In this document: positions 23,442-34,339 of the stretch, piece by piece
Layout of the letters: every line of letters starts with the position of its first letter
How positions within the stretch are numbered: position 1 is the first letter of the stretch
Assembly: GCA_021234155.1 (NCBI GenBank)
Contig: JAJEKV010000011.1
Coordinates: 22,146,416-22,210,415 of the forward strand
Length of the DNA: 64,000 nt
Direction of reading: 5' to 3'
Origin: Isoetes taiwanensis
Taxonomy: Eukaryota > Streptophyta > Lycopodiopsida > Isoetales > Isoetaceae
The notes under the pieces: model-generated
What the model was told of the DNA's origin: nothing
The model's input: the letters and a program-made list of their open reading frames with translations, nothing else
Database searches by the model: none
Made by a program: the position numbers and the translations under genes

Positions 23442-24900
23442 CTAACCTCCTGGCAAGTCGGCGTCGATCAAATCGGAGACGACTCGCCCATCAAACTTCT
23501 TCCTAAACTCTGGGTATTGCTTCTCCAAATCCTGCTTCAATACCCATGTCACGTCTTCCACGGGCAAGTGCTTCCACTTGACCAAATACTGGAGGAATTG
23601 AGACCACCTAGTCCTCTTGAATGACTTATCAAGAAGCAATTCAGGCACAATTTCAACTTGATCCTCCGTCGTTTCCAACAAAGTTGGAGTATCCAAAACC
23701 TTCTCAGGGTTAGGATCGTGCCTTTTCAATAAACTCGCATGGAAGACCTTAAGGTGGGCCAAGAGATCCAACTTGCAGGCTTGAGAGCCCACTCTTCTCC
23801 AAGATCTTGAACGGACCGGCCCACCTAGGGGCGAGCTTCTTGCAATTGCCGATGCGAAGCTTCCCTTGCTTAACCTTTACTTGAGCCAACTTTATCTGTC
23901 ACAACAAAACAACTCTCGAGGAGTTTTATGTCTATCTGCTAGCCTCTTCAAATATGCCCATGCTGTTGAAGATACTCTCACACTTCTACCAAAAGCTATC
24001 GCATATATGCTGTCGTTGTTGAGAAACTTCCACCTTGGGCACTAAATTATGCCACATAACTATGGTCAAGCATTGATAACTGTAACTGATCATGGGGGAG
24101 ACATCTTCGATGACTCTTGCTTCATATTATTGTACTTAATTGACCAGGTGGATATACTCGGCCCATTTGGATTACTTGTTCCAATCATAGTTTCTCTACG
24201 TGCTCTCCAAAATTGTGTTGGTGCGGTCCCTTTGCCGATTGACTGCAAATGATAAGCAAAACCTCATCAACAAGTTGGTGCAGCTCGTGTTGAAGAAGTC
24301 TTGCTAAACGTCGCTAAAGAACTTCGGATCTCTGTTGGTGACGATCGACCTGTGCATTCCATGCGGCCTAAAAGAACTCTTATGTAGACCACACGGCTAG
24401 ATCCAAGGCGGTGTCTATGGTGTGGCATGGCAAGTATGTGCCCTTATGAATAGCTATCTACCACAACCATCAAGGCTTCAAAGCTTCTTGTTGTCCTTGG
24501 AAGGCCAACTATAAAACCCATGCTGATGACTTCCCACTTGGTGTCTGGCACCGCCCAAGGTTCTAAAACTCCTGGAATCCGAAGTTGTTCCGCCCTTGTC
24601 CGCTGGCTTTACTGACATTCTTGGATATATCTGATTATCTGCTTCTTCATACCCGACCAGACGTAGCTACTTCTAATCTTGAAGTAGGCCTTTATAAATT
24701 TTGCATGGCTGGAAATAGGGCTATTATGCGTGTCATGGAAGATTGTTCTTACTTCTTATACTTTGGGTACGTATAATTGTTCTTTGCTATTAGAGATTGC
24801 CTTCCTTTTTAAAATATTTGAAGGTTTCTCTTTCTTAATCCGTCCTTGCATTCTTGCAAAGACTAGCCCATTATGTGCTTGAACTCCATGTTGGGGTAGA
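23442..24900 (-). pseudogene. Element C integrase and chromodomain remnant
   Basis: The end is well preserved: LLDKSFKRTRWSQFLQYLVKWKHLPVEDVTWV is chromodomain-like, followed by QDLEKQYPEFRKKFDGR and a stop at 23442. Upstream to about 24900 the integrase core can be followed only in broken pieces on the minus strand by comparison with element E; stops and indels are many. No functional integrase could be made. Confidence 0.8.
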
Positions 24901-25990
24901 TGGCTTCTTCTATCTTCTTGCCGAATTCGCTTGCCGAAGTGAAGATGGCATTGCAAATTGATGCTTCAAAGGCTTGCCAATGAGTGGCGGCGTCTTAGCA
25001 TCTCCATGGCTTCCCTCAATTGGGCTGCATGCTCTTCCATTAATTTGCTGTAGATCACGATGTCGTTGAAGAGAGATTGATGAAGAAAACATCCAAGGAA
25101 TCTTCGAAGATGTCGTTCCTCAAATGCATACAAGTTGATGGAGCATTCCATAGACTTAGGGGCATTACTGTGAAATCATAGTGCCCATACCGTGTTCTGA
25201 AGGAGTCTTATAATTATCTTCCCCCTTCATCCTTATTTGCTGATTGCCCGAGCTTAAGTCAATTTTGTAGAAGAATCTTGCTTCTTGGGGCTGATCCATT
25301 ATGTCGTTGCTTGTTGAGCTGCCCATGGTTGATATACATCTTTAGACTTCCATCCTGACCGAAAGGATCCCAAGTCGATCATCTCCTACAACTGCTTCTT
25401 GAGCTCTGCTAGCTCAGAAGTGCTGATTCTATAAAGAGCAAGAGTGATTTCAGACTCTACGCCTCTATAGAGCAAAAGCTCTCAAATTTCACCTAGAGAT
25501 ATATCATGGGACTTCTTGATTAACTTAGAAATTGGCCGAGGCAACTGTTTCGAAGTAGCATCTTCCTTCTTACTCTTGTAGTCGGGGTCGACAACTTGTA
25601 GCTTATGTACGACCTCATTCCTCATGATGTACTTAAGTAATTGCTTTACTGACATGCGTTGTACGATTGGAATTACTTCCTTAACTTAAATTATAAGGTA
25701 CTTGCTCTTTGGTGCTGGGATAAGTATCTCTTGCTTATGATAATCAAATATTGCCTTAGCCAGCTTTAATATTGCATGCTTATTATGAGGTCATAGTTGC
25801 CAATGTACATAAGTTGGTGCCGATGCTCTACTTTGCTTCGCTTAAGGTTGATGTCGAACTTGACTCTTGTTCCGTTGGTGCTGCTAATTACTTGGCCTTG
25901 GCTTAATTACTGGCCTAGATTTAGACTTAAGAGTCTCGCTCTTAAAGATGTCCGTCATCTAGGAGGTGCGAAATTACAAGTTAAAGAACT
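24901..25990 (-). pseudogene. Element C reverse transcriptase and protease remnant lacking RNase H
   Basis: A GKKIEEA-like spacer that in E lies between RNase H and integrase is joined here directly to RT sequence ([22 protein letters not shown]). The RT catalytic site reads FNDI instead of FFDDI. About 730 bp corresponding to the RT end and RNase H are missing. The same junction occurs in element F near 51870. Protease-like remnants extend to about 25990. Confidence 0.8.
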
Positions 25991-27247
25991 ACTTACATAA
26001 ACCCTATGGCCACAAGTTTAGCAAGCATAACATTACTTTTGGGCACACATAGAAAAACTATATGATTAGATAATTATTCTTGTTTTAGATCTAATCTATA
26101 CTCTAGGATCTGCCCTTTCTTAATTATTGCCCTCTTGGAATAGTCCCACCTTTGAGTTGATGCCATCTAAGAAGTTGGCCGGACTTATTAGATTGCTTCC
26201 CTTCATTTGGTCGGATTATTCCTTATGCTGCGGAAGTACTCGTCATGTACATAGTCGACGGTTATCCTATTATTGAATCCTTCTTAGCGAGGTGATCAAG
26301 TTCACGAAGAGGTTCCAATATGTTGGATATCTGCCAGCAATGTATACAATTATTGTACTCCATACATTTTCTTTCCAATACTTGAAGCTTTGCTCCATTC
26401 TTGGGTCCATCTTCCTAAAGGAAAAGACAAAAAAATCTACTCAAAATTTCGTCCCAATCCCATCATGGATGCTATCACCCATAATTCTAAGATACTCAAC
26501 TATCTGATAGGTCCTCTAACTCGCTTAGTGCTGGTGTAGTCATTAGTCGTTGGAGTAGCAAGGCGATGGTCCATAATTTGTTGAAAAGAATCTGGTATCC
26601 TTGGAGTTGCTGTATCCTTCAAGTGCCCTGCTTTCTTTTATTGAATATATTCTGACTCTGCTCGTCCTTAATGTTGATGCTGACTACCTTCATTAACATT
26701 ATCCCTCTTAGTGGACTTGCTGATGTAGATAACATAACGCTCGGTGTCGCATCCCAAGAGCTTGAAGATAATGTTCTTCACATTCTAGAATCTTTCATGT
26801 CGCTCATCTGCCTTGGAGGTTACGAGATTCGAAGATGATTCTTCCAACTCCTGAATTGCTATTGTTGTGTTTGACCTTGTCGATTCTATTCTTCATCTTG
26901 CTGGTTGCATGTTGTTGTTATAAGGCTGATGACAATGTTGAGTGCTTTACCACTTCTAACTGTGCAACTTCTCTTGCTGAGAGGAGTTTATGTGCATCCA
27001 TCTGCAGGGACTAATCTTGACTGATCAATTAATAATGCTGGTATTTTGTCCCCCATGATGCCTCTTCTTGATGGTGGTTGACCTCCAATCTCTAAGATAG
27101 AAGATTGTCGTGATCTTGATATGGTGCTGTCGAGGTTGATGCAGCTGCTGTGAAGTATCGGGGCTGATGAGGAAGAAATTTGTTGCAGTCTCGCCATATT
27201 CCTATTTCTGAGGAGCCCACCCTTGCTGGCTTGTAATACCTCCTTAG
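25991..27247 (-). pseudogene. Element C gag-region remnant
   Basis: The position corresponds to gag of element E. Only broken frames are seen, and I could not recognise a clear zinc knuckle or capsid motif. The sequence is closely matched by element F about 52330-53560, so both inherited the same degraded region. Confidence 0.5.
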
Positions 27248-27730
27248 TCAAAGCATGTCTGCTTGGAGTCTAGATCTGATACTACTATGGCCTATATGTC
27301 TGCGATAGTTGCCCTTCCTCAGAGGTATGTCCAGTCTCATCCTTAGGGCTCTTGATATCCTAAGTCGATGAAGTCGTCTACTTGTTGGTGGCGTAGTTGT
27401 GACATTAGTCATCGATGTCGGCCCTTCCTCGAGACAATATGGCACTTGGAGAGTATCCTTGACTAGGAGATGTTCCTCCCCTAATGTGATCAATTTTGTA
27501 AGTGCCACGATGCCCATTGGCTGTTGCATAGCCCTCTTGGGAATTCTTATGTCTAATCTTGATGTCGCAATCGTTCTTCCTATAGGCTCTCCTTTATTTT
27601 TCGTGTTCGGGCTTCCCTGTACACCTTCTTGGCCTTGATTTGCTGAAGTTTCCTCCATAAGTTGCCTTCTGCTTTCAATTCGATGATGTTGTCAAGTGGC
27701 TCCACCGTCGAGGCTCGAGGATCCGTAACG
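27248..27730 (-). pseudogene. Element C ORF2 remnant
   Basis: The segment MQQPMGIVALTKLITLGEEH and LLVKDTLQVPYC lines up with AQPIGLGITSLAPIIVEGQE and YLLLNDIKNLPEC in ORF2 of element E, so the same gene was once present here. Frames are broken. The function is unknown. It lies between the H3-like gene and the gag remnant, the same place as in E. Confidence 0.6.
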
Positions 27731-28297
27731 AAGGTTCTCCTGACCTGTTTTACTGCCCTAAGTACAAGGCAACTAATACTACCATAACAATCAATTACTT
27801 ATGTCTATTTACTCTACAAACCCTATTTTTATGCCTTTATCCACTCTACCTCAAATGACCCACTTGGCATTTGGCACTCTACTAGGCACTGAGAAAGGTA
27901 CTTATTTACTGTTATGGGGTGGTATACTTGGTGTGCTAGACTAAATTACTTAGATAGGATGAATTCCTAGACAATTTTCTATGATACAAAGGCATGGCGG
28001 AAGGCACTTGATGATAGTGCACCTATAACGTGTGTTGGTGTGTCATACCAACGTGTGACAACAATTTCTAAGGCATTGGCAACTAGCTGGGTTTCTAAGA
28101 AAAAGGTTTAATTATACTACCTACATGTAGACAAGAAGACACTTAGCAAGATAAGATGACAACTAAGCTATGATGAGTGCAGATGCTGTCTCTATCTAGC
28201 TTAAGGTTCTTGGTTCTAAATCTAAGGCTTGGCCATTAATATTATCTAACATTATTAAAGCTTAAATCTAATTAAGAATCCTAATTTAAACACAAAC
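27731..28297. other. AT-rich spacer of element C
   Basis: No coding potential. Closely similar to element F 54060-54625. Confidence 0.5.
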
Positions 28298-28375
28298 GAT
28301 GCCCGCCCTTAGTGGTTGGCACGGGGGGGTTTGGGGGGGTTCAACCCTGTGGGTGGGAGGTTCGATTCTTGCTAC
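28298..28375 (+). repeat. tRNA-like segment with Pol III A/B-box motifs, antisense to element C
   Basis: TAGTGGTTGGC (28310-28320, A-box-like) is followed about 40 bases later by GGTTCGATTC (28359-28368, a perfect B-box core). The same pair occurs in element F at 54637-54695. It may be a fixed tRNA-derived SINE fragment. A full tRNA fold is not evident. Confidence 0.5.
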
Positions 28376-28494
28376 TGTGGGAATTCTTTTAAGATGAGGT
28401 TCAAATAGATTGAAAAGCTAGAATGGAGTGCTAGGCTAGGATATGCACTGAGAACTTTTCATTGCAATTTTGCCAAATTTTCAAACGGAGGCAC

Positions 28495-28575
28495 ATGAAA
28501 CCGGGTGGCTGTGCGAAAATGGGCTTCCCGTGAAGGGTGCAGAGGCCAATTTCGCATAGCCTTCCGATTTCGGGA
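28495..28575. repeat. Hairpin repeat of element C, copy 1
   Basis: Imperfect inverted repeat: CCGGGTGGCTGTGCGAAAAT pairs with ATTTCGCATAGCCTTCCGAT. The loop contains TGAAGGGTGCAGAGG. It lies downstream (3') of the H3-like gene. Confidence 0.8.
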
Positions 28576-28689
28576 CTTCTATCAAGAGTTTTAGAGAATT
28601 TAAAGATCCTAGCATACTTATTTGGAAATTTCTAACCTAATTTGGAACTTTTCCTGGGCTAATTGGGCAAAATTTGGCCTGGATATGGT

Positions 28690-28767
28690 GAAATCGGATG
28701 GCTATGCGAAAATGGGCCTTCCGTGAAGGGTGCAGAGGCCAATTTCGCACAGCCTTCCGATTTCGGC
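28690..28767. repeat. Hairpin repeat of element C, copy 2
   Basis: Same structure as the copy at 28495, with AAATCGGATGGCTATGCGAA pairing to TTCGCACAGCCTTCCGATTT, a better stem than copy 1. Confidence 0.85.
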
Positions 28768-28976
28768 TGTTTGGACCAAAATTTAGCTAATTTGCCTATA
28801 GTACCCATACTAATTTACCCTATTTGGATGCTTACAGTCATGATGGCTACAACTAAACTAAAATTTAAGCAACTTAAACACATTTTTATACAAGAATTGA
28901 AGTCAATTAACAACAAAATTTTATATTTATAGAGGGGAAACTTAGTAATTACATTAATTTACACAAAACTTCATCC

Positions 28977-30115
28977 TCAAGGGTATTCCTTGCGGATGCG
29001 ACGCGCCAAGTGCAAGTCCTTGGGCATCAGGGTCACCCTCTTCGCGTGGATCGCGCAGGGGTTCCCTTCTTCGAACAACTGGGTGAGCTCAGCCTCAGCG
29101 GCTACTTGCAGCACCCGAGTTGTGAGTGACGTCACCCTATAGTCGGTGACGAAGTCTTGCATGACCTCCCTCATGAGCCGCTCAAAAGGTGCCGTCCTAA
29201 TCAGGAGATTAGGGCACTGTTGGAAGTGCCTAATCTCCCGAAAAACTCGGGCATGCCTTGTGTTCGGCCCATGGTGGACCTTCCTTGGCTTCTCGGGTCG
29301 TGGCGGCGGCGGCTTGGGCTGGTTCCTTACTGGCCGGCCTCCCTCCACGTATCGTTGAACGTTCTGGCGGCAGTACCGGTCGTTATACCTCGTCCAACGA
29401 CGGAGGTATTCTTCATACGCCTTGAGGCGGCGTTTGTAGATTCGGTCCTCCCTCAAGGCGAACGGTCGCTCGCCCGCCTTCTGCTTCTTAACCACCTTAG
29501 GTGGCTTGGGCCACTTTGGATAAGGTGGTCTTGCGTCGGGGTTTGAAGATTCCCCGACGACTTCGGCGTCCTCCTCCCCTTCTTCTTCCTCTTCATCCTT
29601 CTTCCACCTCCTCCTCTTCGCGTGGGGGAGACTCTTCAATCACGACGGTCCGGCGAGGCCCGTCGTTTCTTTTCTTCGTCCGCCTCTCCCTCTCCCTCTG
29701 CTCCCGCTCTCTCTCCCTCTTCTTCCTCGCAAGCACCTCCTCGTCCATTCCGCAACCTTCTCCTTGCCCTTCTTCTTGGGTACCGAAGGGCCCACCTCCT
29801 GAGTTTGGTGCTGGTGCTGCTGCTGCTCCACCTGCTCCTCAACCTGCTCTTCCACCTCTGTGTCCGAGGAAGGCCCAAAGTGGCGGGACTCGCCGGTTCT
29901 CTGGGTGCCCGCCGACGAAGAACTGGTGCTGCTGGGCGCCTCCTCCTCCGAGACATGGAATGTCTCGTGCTGCTGCTAGAGGGGAACGCCCCTTCCCCCG
30001 GCTTAGGTCGAAGGTGCTCAGGAATCTGCTTCATATGCCGGTCTGCTGCTGCTTGCGCCATGGAGAGCGTGGGTCGGTCGCCAAACTTCCTTGCGATTTG
30101 TTTGGTTCTTGCCAT
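28977..30115 (-). CDS. Histone H3-like protein of element C (frameshifted)
   Basis: ATG at 30115 opens [10 protein letters not shown], the tip of the H3 tail (K4 and K9 positions kept, S10 lost). A Ser/Arg-rich stretch, a Gln/Glu-rich stretch, a KR/ER-rich charged coil and an acidic Glu run follow. After YVEGGRP and a Pro-rich linker comes a complete H3 core (29249-28980): [52 protein letters not shown]. Against canonical H3 from memory I count about 52 identities in 87 positions with no gap. Length is about 379 codons against 136 for H3. Three one-base shifts (near 29870, 29735 and 29595) break the frame; they may be decay or assembly error. It lies between the LTR/PBS and the pol remnant. 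Confidence 0.92.
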
Positions 30116-30204
30116 ACTTAACGGTGGGAAAAACAGATGACGTAAGGCTGACCAAGAGAGAGATGGTGGAGGAAAAGGTTGGAGGGAAAATGAGGTGTCA
30201 GGGA

Positions 30205-30212
30205 TATTTAAA
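30205..30212 (-). promoter_or_regulatory. Possible internal TATA box of the C H3-like gene
   Basis: TTTAAATA on the minus strand, 90 bases before the ATG at 30115. A pyrimidine-rich leader (CCTCATTTTCCCTCC, CTCTCTCTTGG) follows, as in many plant 5' UTRs. ACGTCA, a plant histone-promoter hexamer, occurs near 30136, but a 6-mer could be chance. Confidence 0.5.
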
Positions 30213-30324
30213 AAGGAGGGTCCCTGGGAATTTTCCCTACCATTAATAGGCCTACTTATTAGCCCCCCTTATTAATTACACCATAGTACCCTTATTATTA
30301 ATATATATTAAATTATTGATATAC

Positions 30325-32960
30325 TGCTGCCACCCATGGCAGCATAGAAGAACCATCAGCACATTCAACATGCGATTCAACAAGTACACAAGGACATTTG
30401 AAGACTTACAACTTTCAAGGCAACTTGAGGACTCCATCAAGCTACAAAAAACAAGACTTCAAGAACCAAAGAAGGACATTCACTTAAGGATCATGAAGGA
30501 GGTGATTTGGTTTCTATCAAAGCATCACAAGGACCCCATTGAAGATCTGCAAATTCACTACATGGTATGGGTTTCACTACATTTGAGCTTATAAGTTTGA
30601 TATTCTTGAGGATCTAGAAGAATTGCCTAGCCATTTTCTCAATCCCCATATTCTTGTACCACCATTGCAATCCTATACTTCTAGCTACACTCACATCTCA
30701 TTGTGCCTACTTGCTTTGATCCATACTTCATTACCTCATGCCTTGACATTGACAATACCTATTTCTCCTAGTCATGTGTTGCACACACACTCCATCCCAC
30801 CATACTTCATTCACAAAGTTCACATGATAAACAAGTTTGAACACTAGGGCATTTCCATGAGCACTCATCAAAAAATCCTATGTACAAGACAAAAGTTGAC
30901 CATTGGTGCAAAAAGAAACCCCCTAATGGTCACCATGCTGAATTGGCAAAAGCAAGGAATATCCAGATCATCATCTTCACCATTTTGTCTTCACTCGCTC
31001 CACACCAGTCATACACACTTTGAGCACCAGGGGATTTTAATGAACTTGCTTCAAGAATCCTATGTTCAAAAGAAATTTGCTCACTTATGCAAAAAGGAAG
31101 ATTCCCTAGTTATCATCATGCCAAGTTGGCAAGAGCTAAGGCACACACATCATCATCCTCATGTGCCATTTCATCACTCACATCACACGTGTCATCCACA
31201 TCACCTTTACTTCATTTACACTTCACCAAAAGACATTTTGACTAGGGGAAAAAGTTGTTGCCAAGCAAGCAAACCACATCAGCCCTCATATTGCCACATC
31301 ACCAAAAAAACATTCCATGTCACCCCCTGCCCACTTTTTGGCCAAAATTCAAAATGCTTCATTCGGATTGTGTTGATATCACTGAAAGCTCTCATCAAAA
31401 CATGCCGGTGGCACAAAAAAATTGAAAAAAGAGTTCATTTTGACCCTCTAAATGGCCTTCTTGGGAAATGTGCCCCATTTAAAAATGGTAAAACCTACCT
31501 ACATCTACCCCCCATCTATCTACCCTATCATCCCTCTCGCCAAGTGGCGTCCCCAGGCGTGCGGTCGAAAACACGAAACAGAACACTGGCGTGGGAGGAG
31601 ACCACATAATCGAAAACGTGGCCTCGAGAACTCTATTTATGCCTTGGCCTATTTTTTTGCATTCCGGCTGTGGGATATTTGTGCGATTAAAAATCAAGAA
31701 CCCTAAAATCTTGCGGGCCAAGAACCAGATTTTTAGCGACTTTTCAACACATAATCATTGCCGTTCCACTCCTATTTGACTTATGTGGCCTCAAAAAAAC
31801 CCATACCGAAGCTAAATGACGGATAATTGAGTCAAATTTGGCAAGAATGAAAAAGAGAAACAGGCGTTTTCAAAAGGGGCTAACCGAATTTGAAAATTCA
31901 AGGGCTTGTCAGCAAATTTGGAGATCAATCAGGCGAAATACATGTCAGGCGATCTTCTGCTTGCAAATTTGACCTTCCTTTCTGCTACTTTCTCCCGATT
32001 GAGCAGTAAAGCTGATCAAATATTGTCCGATTACGGAAGCATACTATGCTCGCGATCTGTGAGCGTTTTGAATCATGTGAAACTACCTTCATGAGAATCA
32101 AGTGAATGAAAATCTGACTTTGGTAAAACTTATCCCACTATAATTTCATGTTCATGTGTTAAGATCTTGCATAAATCATCAAAAATTGTCTTTAATCTTA
32201 CAAAATTGTCATACAGATAAGCTAAACATTCAAGATTCATGTTAGAAAAGTTGCATTGTTATTCAGAAGAGAAAAAAAGCATAAAAGTCCTAAGTTTAGC
32301 TTGTGAGTTGCATTTCTGTGTGTTCTAAAGTGAAAAGTCAAAAGGAATTTCGAAGTGCTACTAGTGCTTACTTAAATATTAACCTGTTACCATCTTTCTA
32401 CATATCAGGTCTTCATTTCTTGCACAACTCTTGCATTGATATTATCAAAAAAAGATCAAATAATTTAGTCTGATACTAAAAGTACAGTCTGTCAGGCATT
32501 TTTATCATCCTAGCTCAAAATTATTGTGATCTTCCTTGAAAAAATTGTCTGCACTTATCACACCGGAGTACTTTGATTGATCCCAAGTGTTCCCAACCCA
32601 AAAAGACTCCTGCATAATCATCTGTAAACTTCAGCTCACTGTTGGAACATTGACCAAAAATTGACCGCGTCAGAGAGTCAATATTGAGTAGGTATCTCAG
32701 CTCTGACCTTGAAAAAAATTGTGCATTCATCTGTCAGCATCTTTAAGCATCATTTTCATCCTTGTTTTAAACAGAATTGAGCATTTATCTGGCTGTGGTA
32801 AAGCATTAAGCATAGACTGTGTTTACATCTTTTGGGAAGTCAGTGCCAACAGGAAATTTTGAAGACCAATCTCATATTTTAAGGCACAGAGTGGTTGCCT
32901 GAAGCAACCTGGAGGTCCTACACCATTCTAGTTGAGGGTTTGCCAGGAATACCCTCAACA
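30325..32960 (+). mobile_element. Element D 5' LTR
   Basis: Starts with a perfect palindrome TGCTGCC-ACCCAT-GGCAGCA (30325-30344) and ends with a 9-bp-stem hairpin GTTGAGGGT...ACCCTCAAC (32931-32959). Small open frames inside it, such as one at 30370, recur in the other LTR and are not supported as genes. Confidence 0.95.
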
Positions 32961-32963
32961 TCT

Positions 32964-32985
32964 TGGAGGCTCCTACCGAGATCCA
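32964..32985 (+). other. Possible primer binding site of element D
   Basis: TGGAGGCTCCTACCGAGATC begins three bases after the LTR end. Position and TGG start fit a PBS, but I could not name the tRNA. Confidence 0.4.
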
Positions 32986-33003
32986 ACCTGGTTCTTGGGA
33001 ACT

Positions 33004-34339
33004 ATGGCTCCTAGACGAAATGCTGAGACTTCTGATCATGCTGAGGCACAAGACAATATTGAAACACATGTTGCAACTCAAGGAATTGCTGTAAATCTCA
33101 ACACAGGTATACCAGCACAATATTTTGAACTCAATCTTCCTACTCCTATTCCTGTTTATGATGCTAGCATGAATGCTAACAAATTTCTGAGAAATTTTGA
33201 AGAGTACTATCAAGAGTATGGGCACAAGAAGGGATCTAAGTTTGCAGAGTTCCAGAAATGCTTCAAAGATGATGAAGTAAGATTTTGGCTCGAGTTTGCA
33301 CTGAGCAATGGTGCCAACACTTGGGATGAAATTGTTAAGAAGTTTCTGATTAGATTTGGCAAAGTTTATGATCCTCAAGACCTTTTCTTTGAACTGCAAT
33401 CCTTCCACATCAGAAATGGTGAGACCATGCGTCAATATGTAGAGAGATTTCATGCCTATCTTACTAGATGCCAAACCAATCAAGTCCCTTATCAAACCCT
33501 ACATGTTGTAGCCTCTTTCATAAAGGGATTATCTTCAAGACCAAGGCTTTATAGAAAAATGTTTAGAATTTACAAGCAAGAAGGATTTGCCACCATTCAC
33601 AAAGCATTCAACAAAGCCATTGATATTGCTGATGCATTGTCCTATCTTCCTGATGACTTCCATATGTCTACTGATCCTTTTTTTCCAGACTATGAGCAGG
33701 AATGTATGGGTCCTGATGCTATACCAGTATATGCTGTGCAGAAGGACAAGAGAAAACTTAAGGTAACTGAAGAACAAGATAATCCTGCTACTACTGCTAA
33801 AACAGATATTGACAAAGTTTCTGAGGCCCTTCTTGAAGTCACCAAGCAACTTCAAGAACTGAAAGCATCCAGACCTGAAAGGAGAACCTATCCTCCATGT
33901 GTACATTGCATGAGAGATACTCACTCTTCGATGTTTGTTGGTGCGAGAATCGCCTCAAGTGCAACAAGAGAGGTCACTATGGAAAAGAATGCCACTTTTG
34001 TGCTTTTGCAAAGCCTCAGGTCACTATGAAGATAGATGCAGTGTTAAGGAGTATTTTGCAAGACAAGAAAAAGCCAAAGCTGCAGAGACCTCTGCAACTG
34101 TCAAATATCTATCTGAAACCACTTACCCTATCAGGTTTGTGCAGGAATTCGAAGAGCAAGAAGGAATCATGGCTGTGCATACAAGGGGAATGAAGGAGAA
34201 AGATACAATTCGAGAAGATACAAAAGCTAACACTTCAGAGGACAAATCAAATGAGAACAAACAACACGCTTATGAAGGTAAAATGGTTGGTACCTCCTTC
34301 ACCTTGTCTGAAATATCAAAAGAAAGACAAAGATCATGA
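33004..34339 (+). pseudogene. Element D gag
   Basis: ATG at 33004 (MAPRRNAETSDHAEAQ). A retrotransposon-gag domain lies at about 33170-33650 (EVRFWLEFALSNGANTWDEI, FFELQSF, MRQYVERFHAYL). It ends in two zinc knuckles: CNKRGHYGKEC and CFCKASGHYEDRC. A frameshift near 33930 splits the knuckles between two frames. It packages the element's RNA. Confidence 0.85.

Noticed and set aside
28359-28368. Functional tRNA gene
   Set aside because: B-box core only; no cloverleaf or acceptor stem seen.
28977-30115. Idea that the H3-like sequence is a host histone pseudogene dropped into the element
   Set aside because: Elements C and E both have it at the same place and strand, with the same long linker, which host H3 genes lack.
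30370-31609. Open frames inside D's LTRs, repeated at 39234-40110
   Set aside because: Present because the LTR is duplicated; no domain, and broken differently in the two copies.
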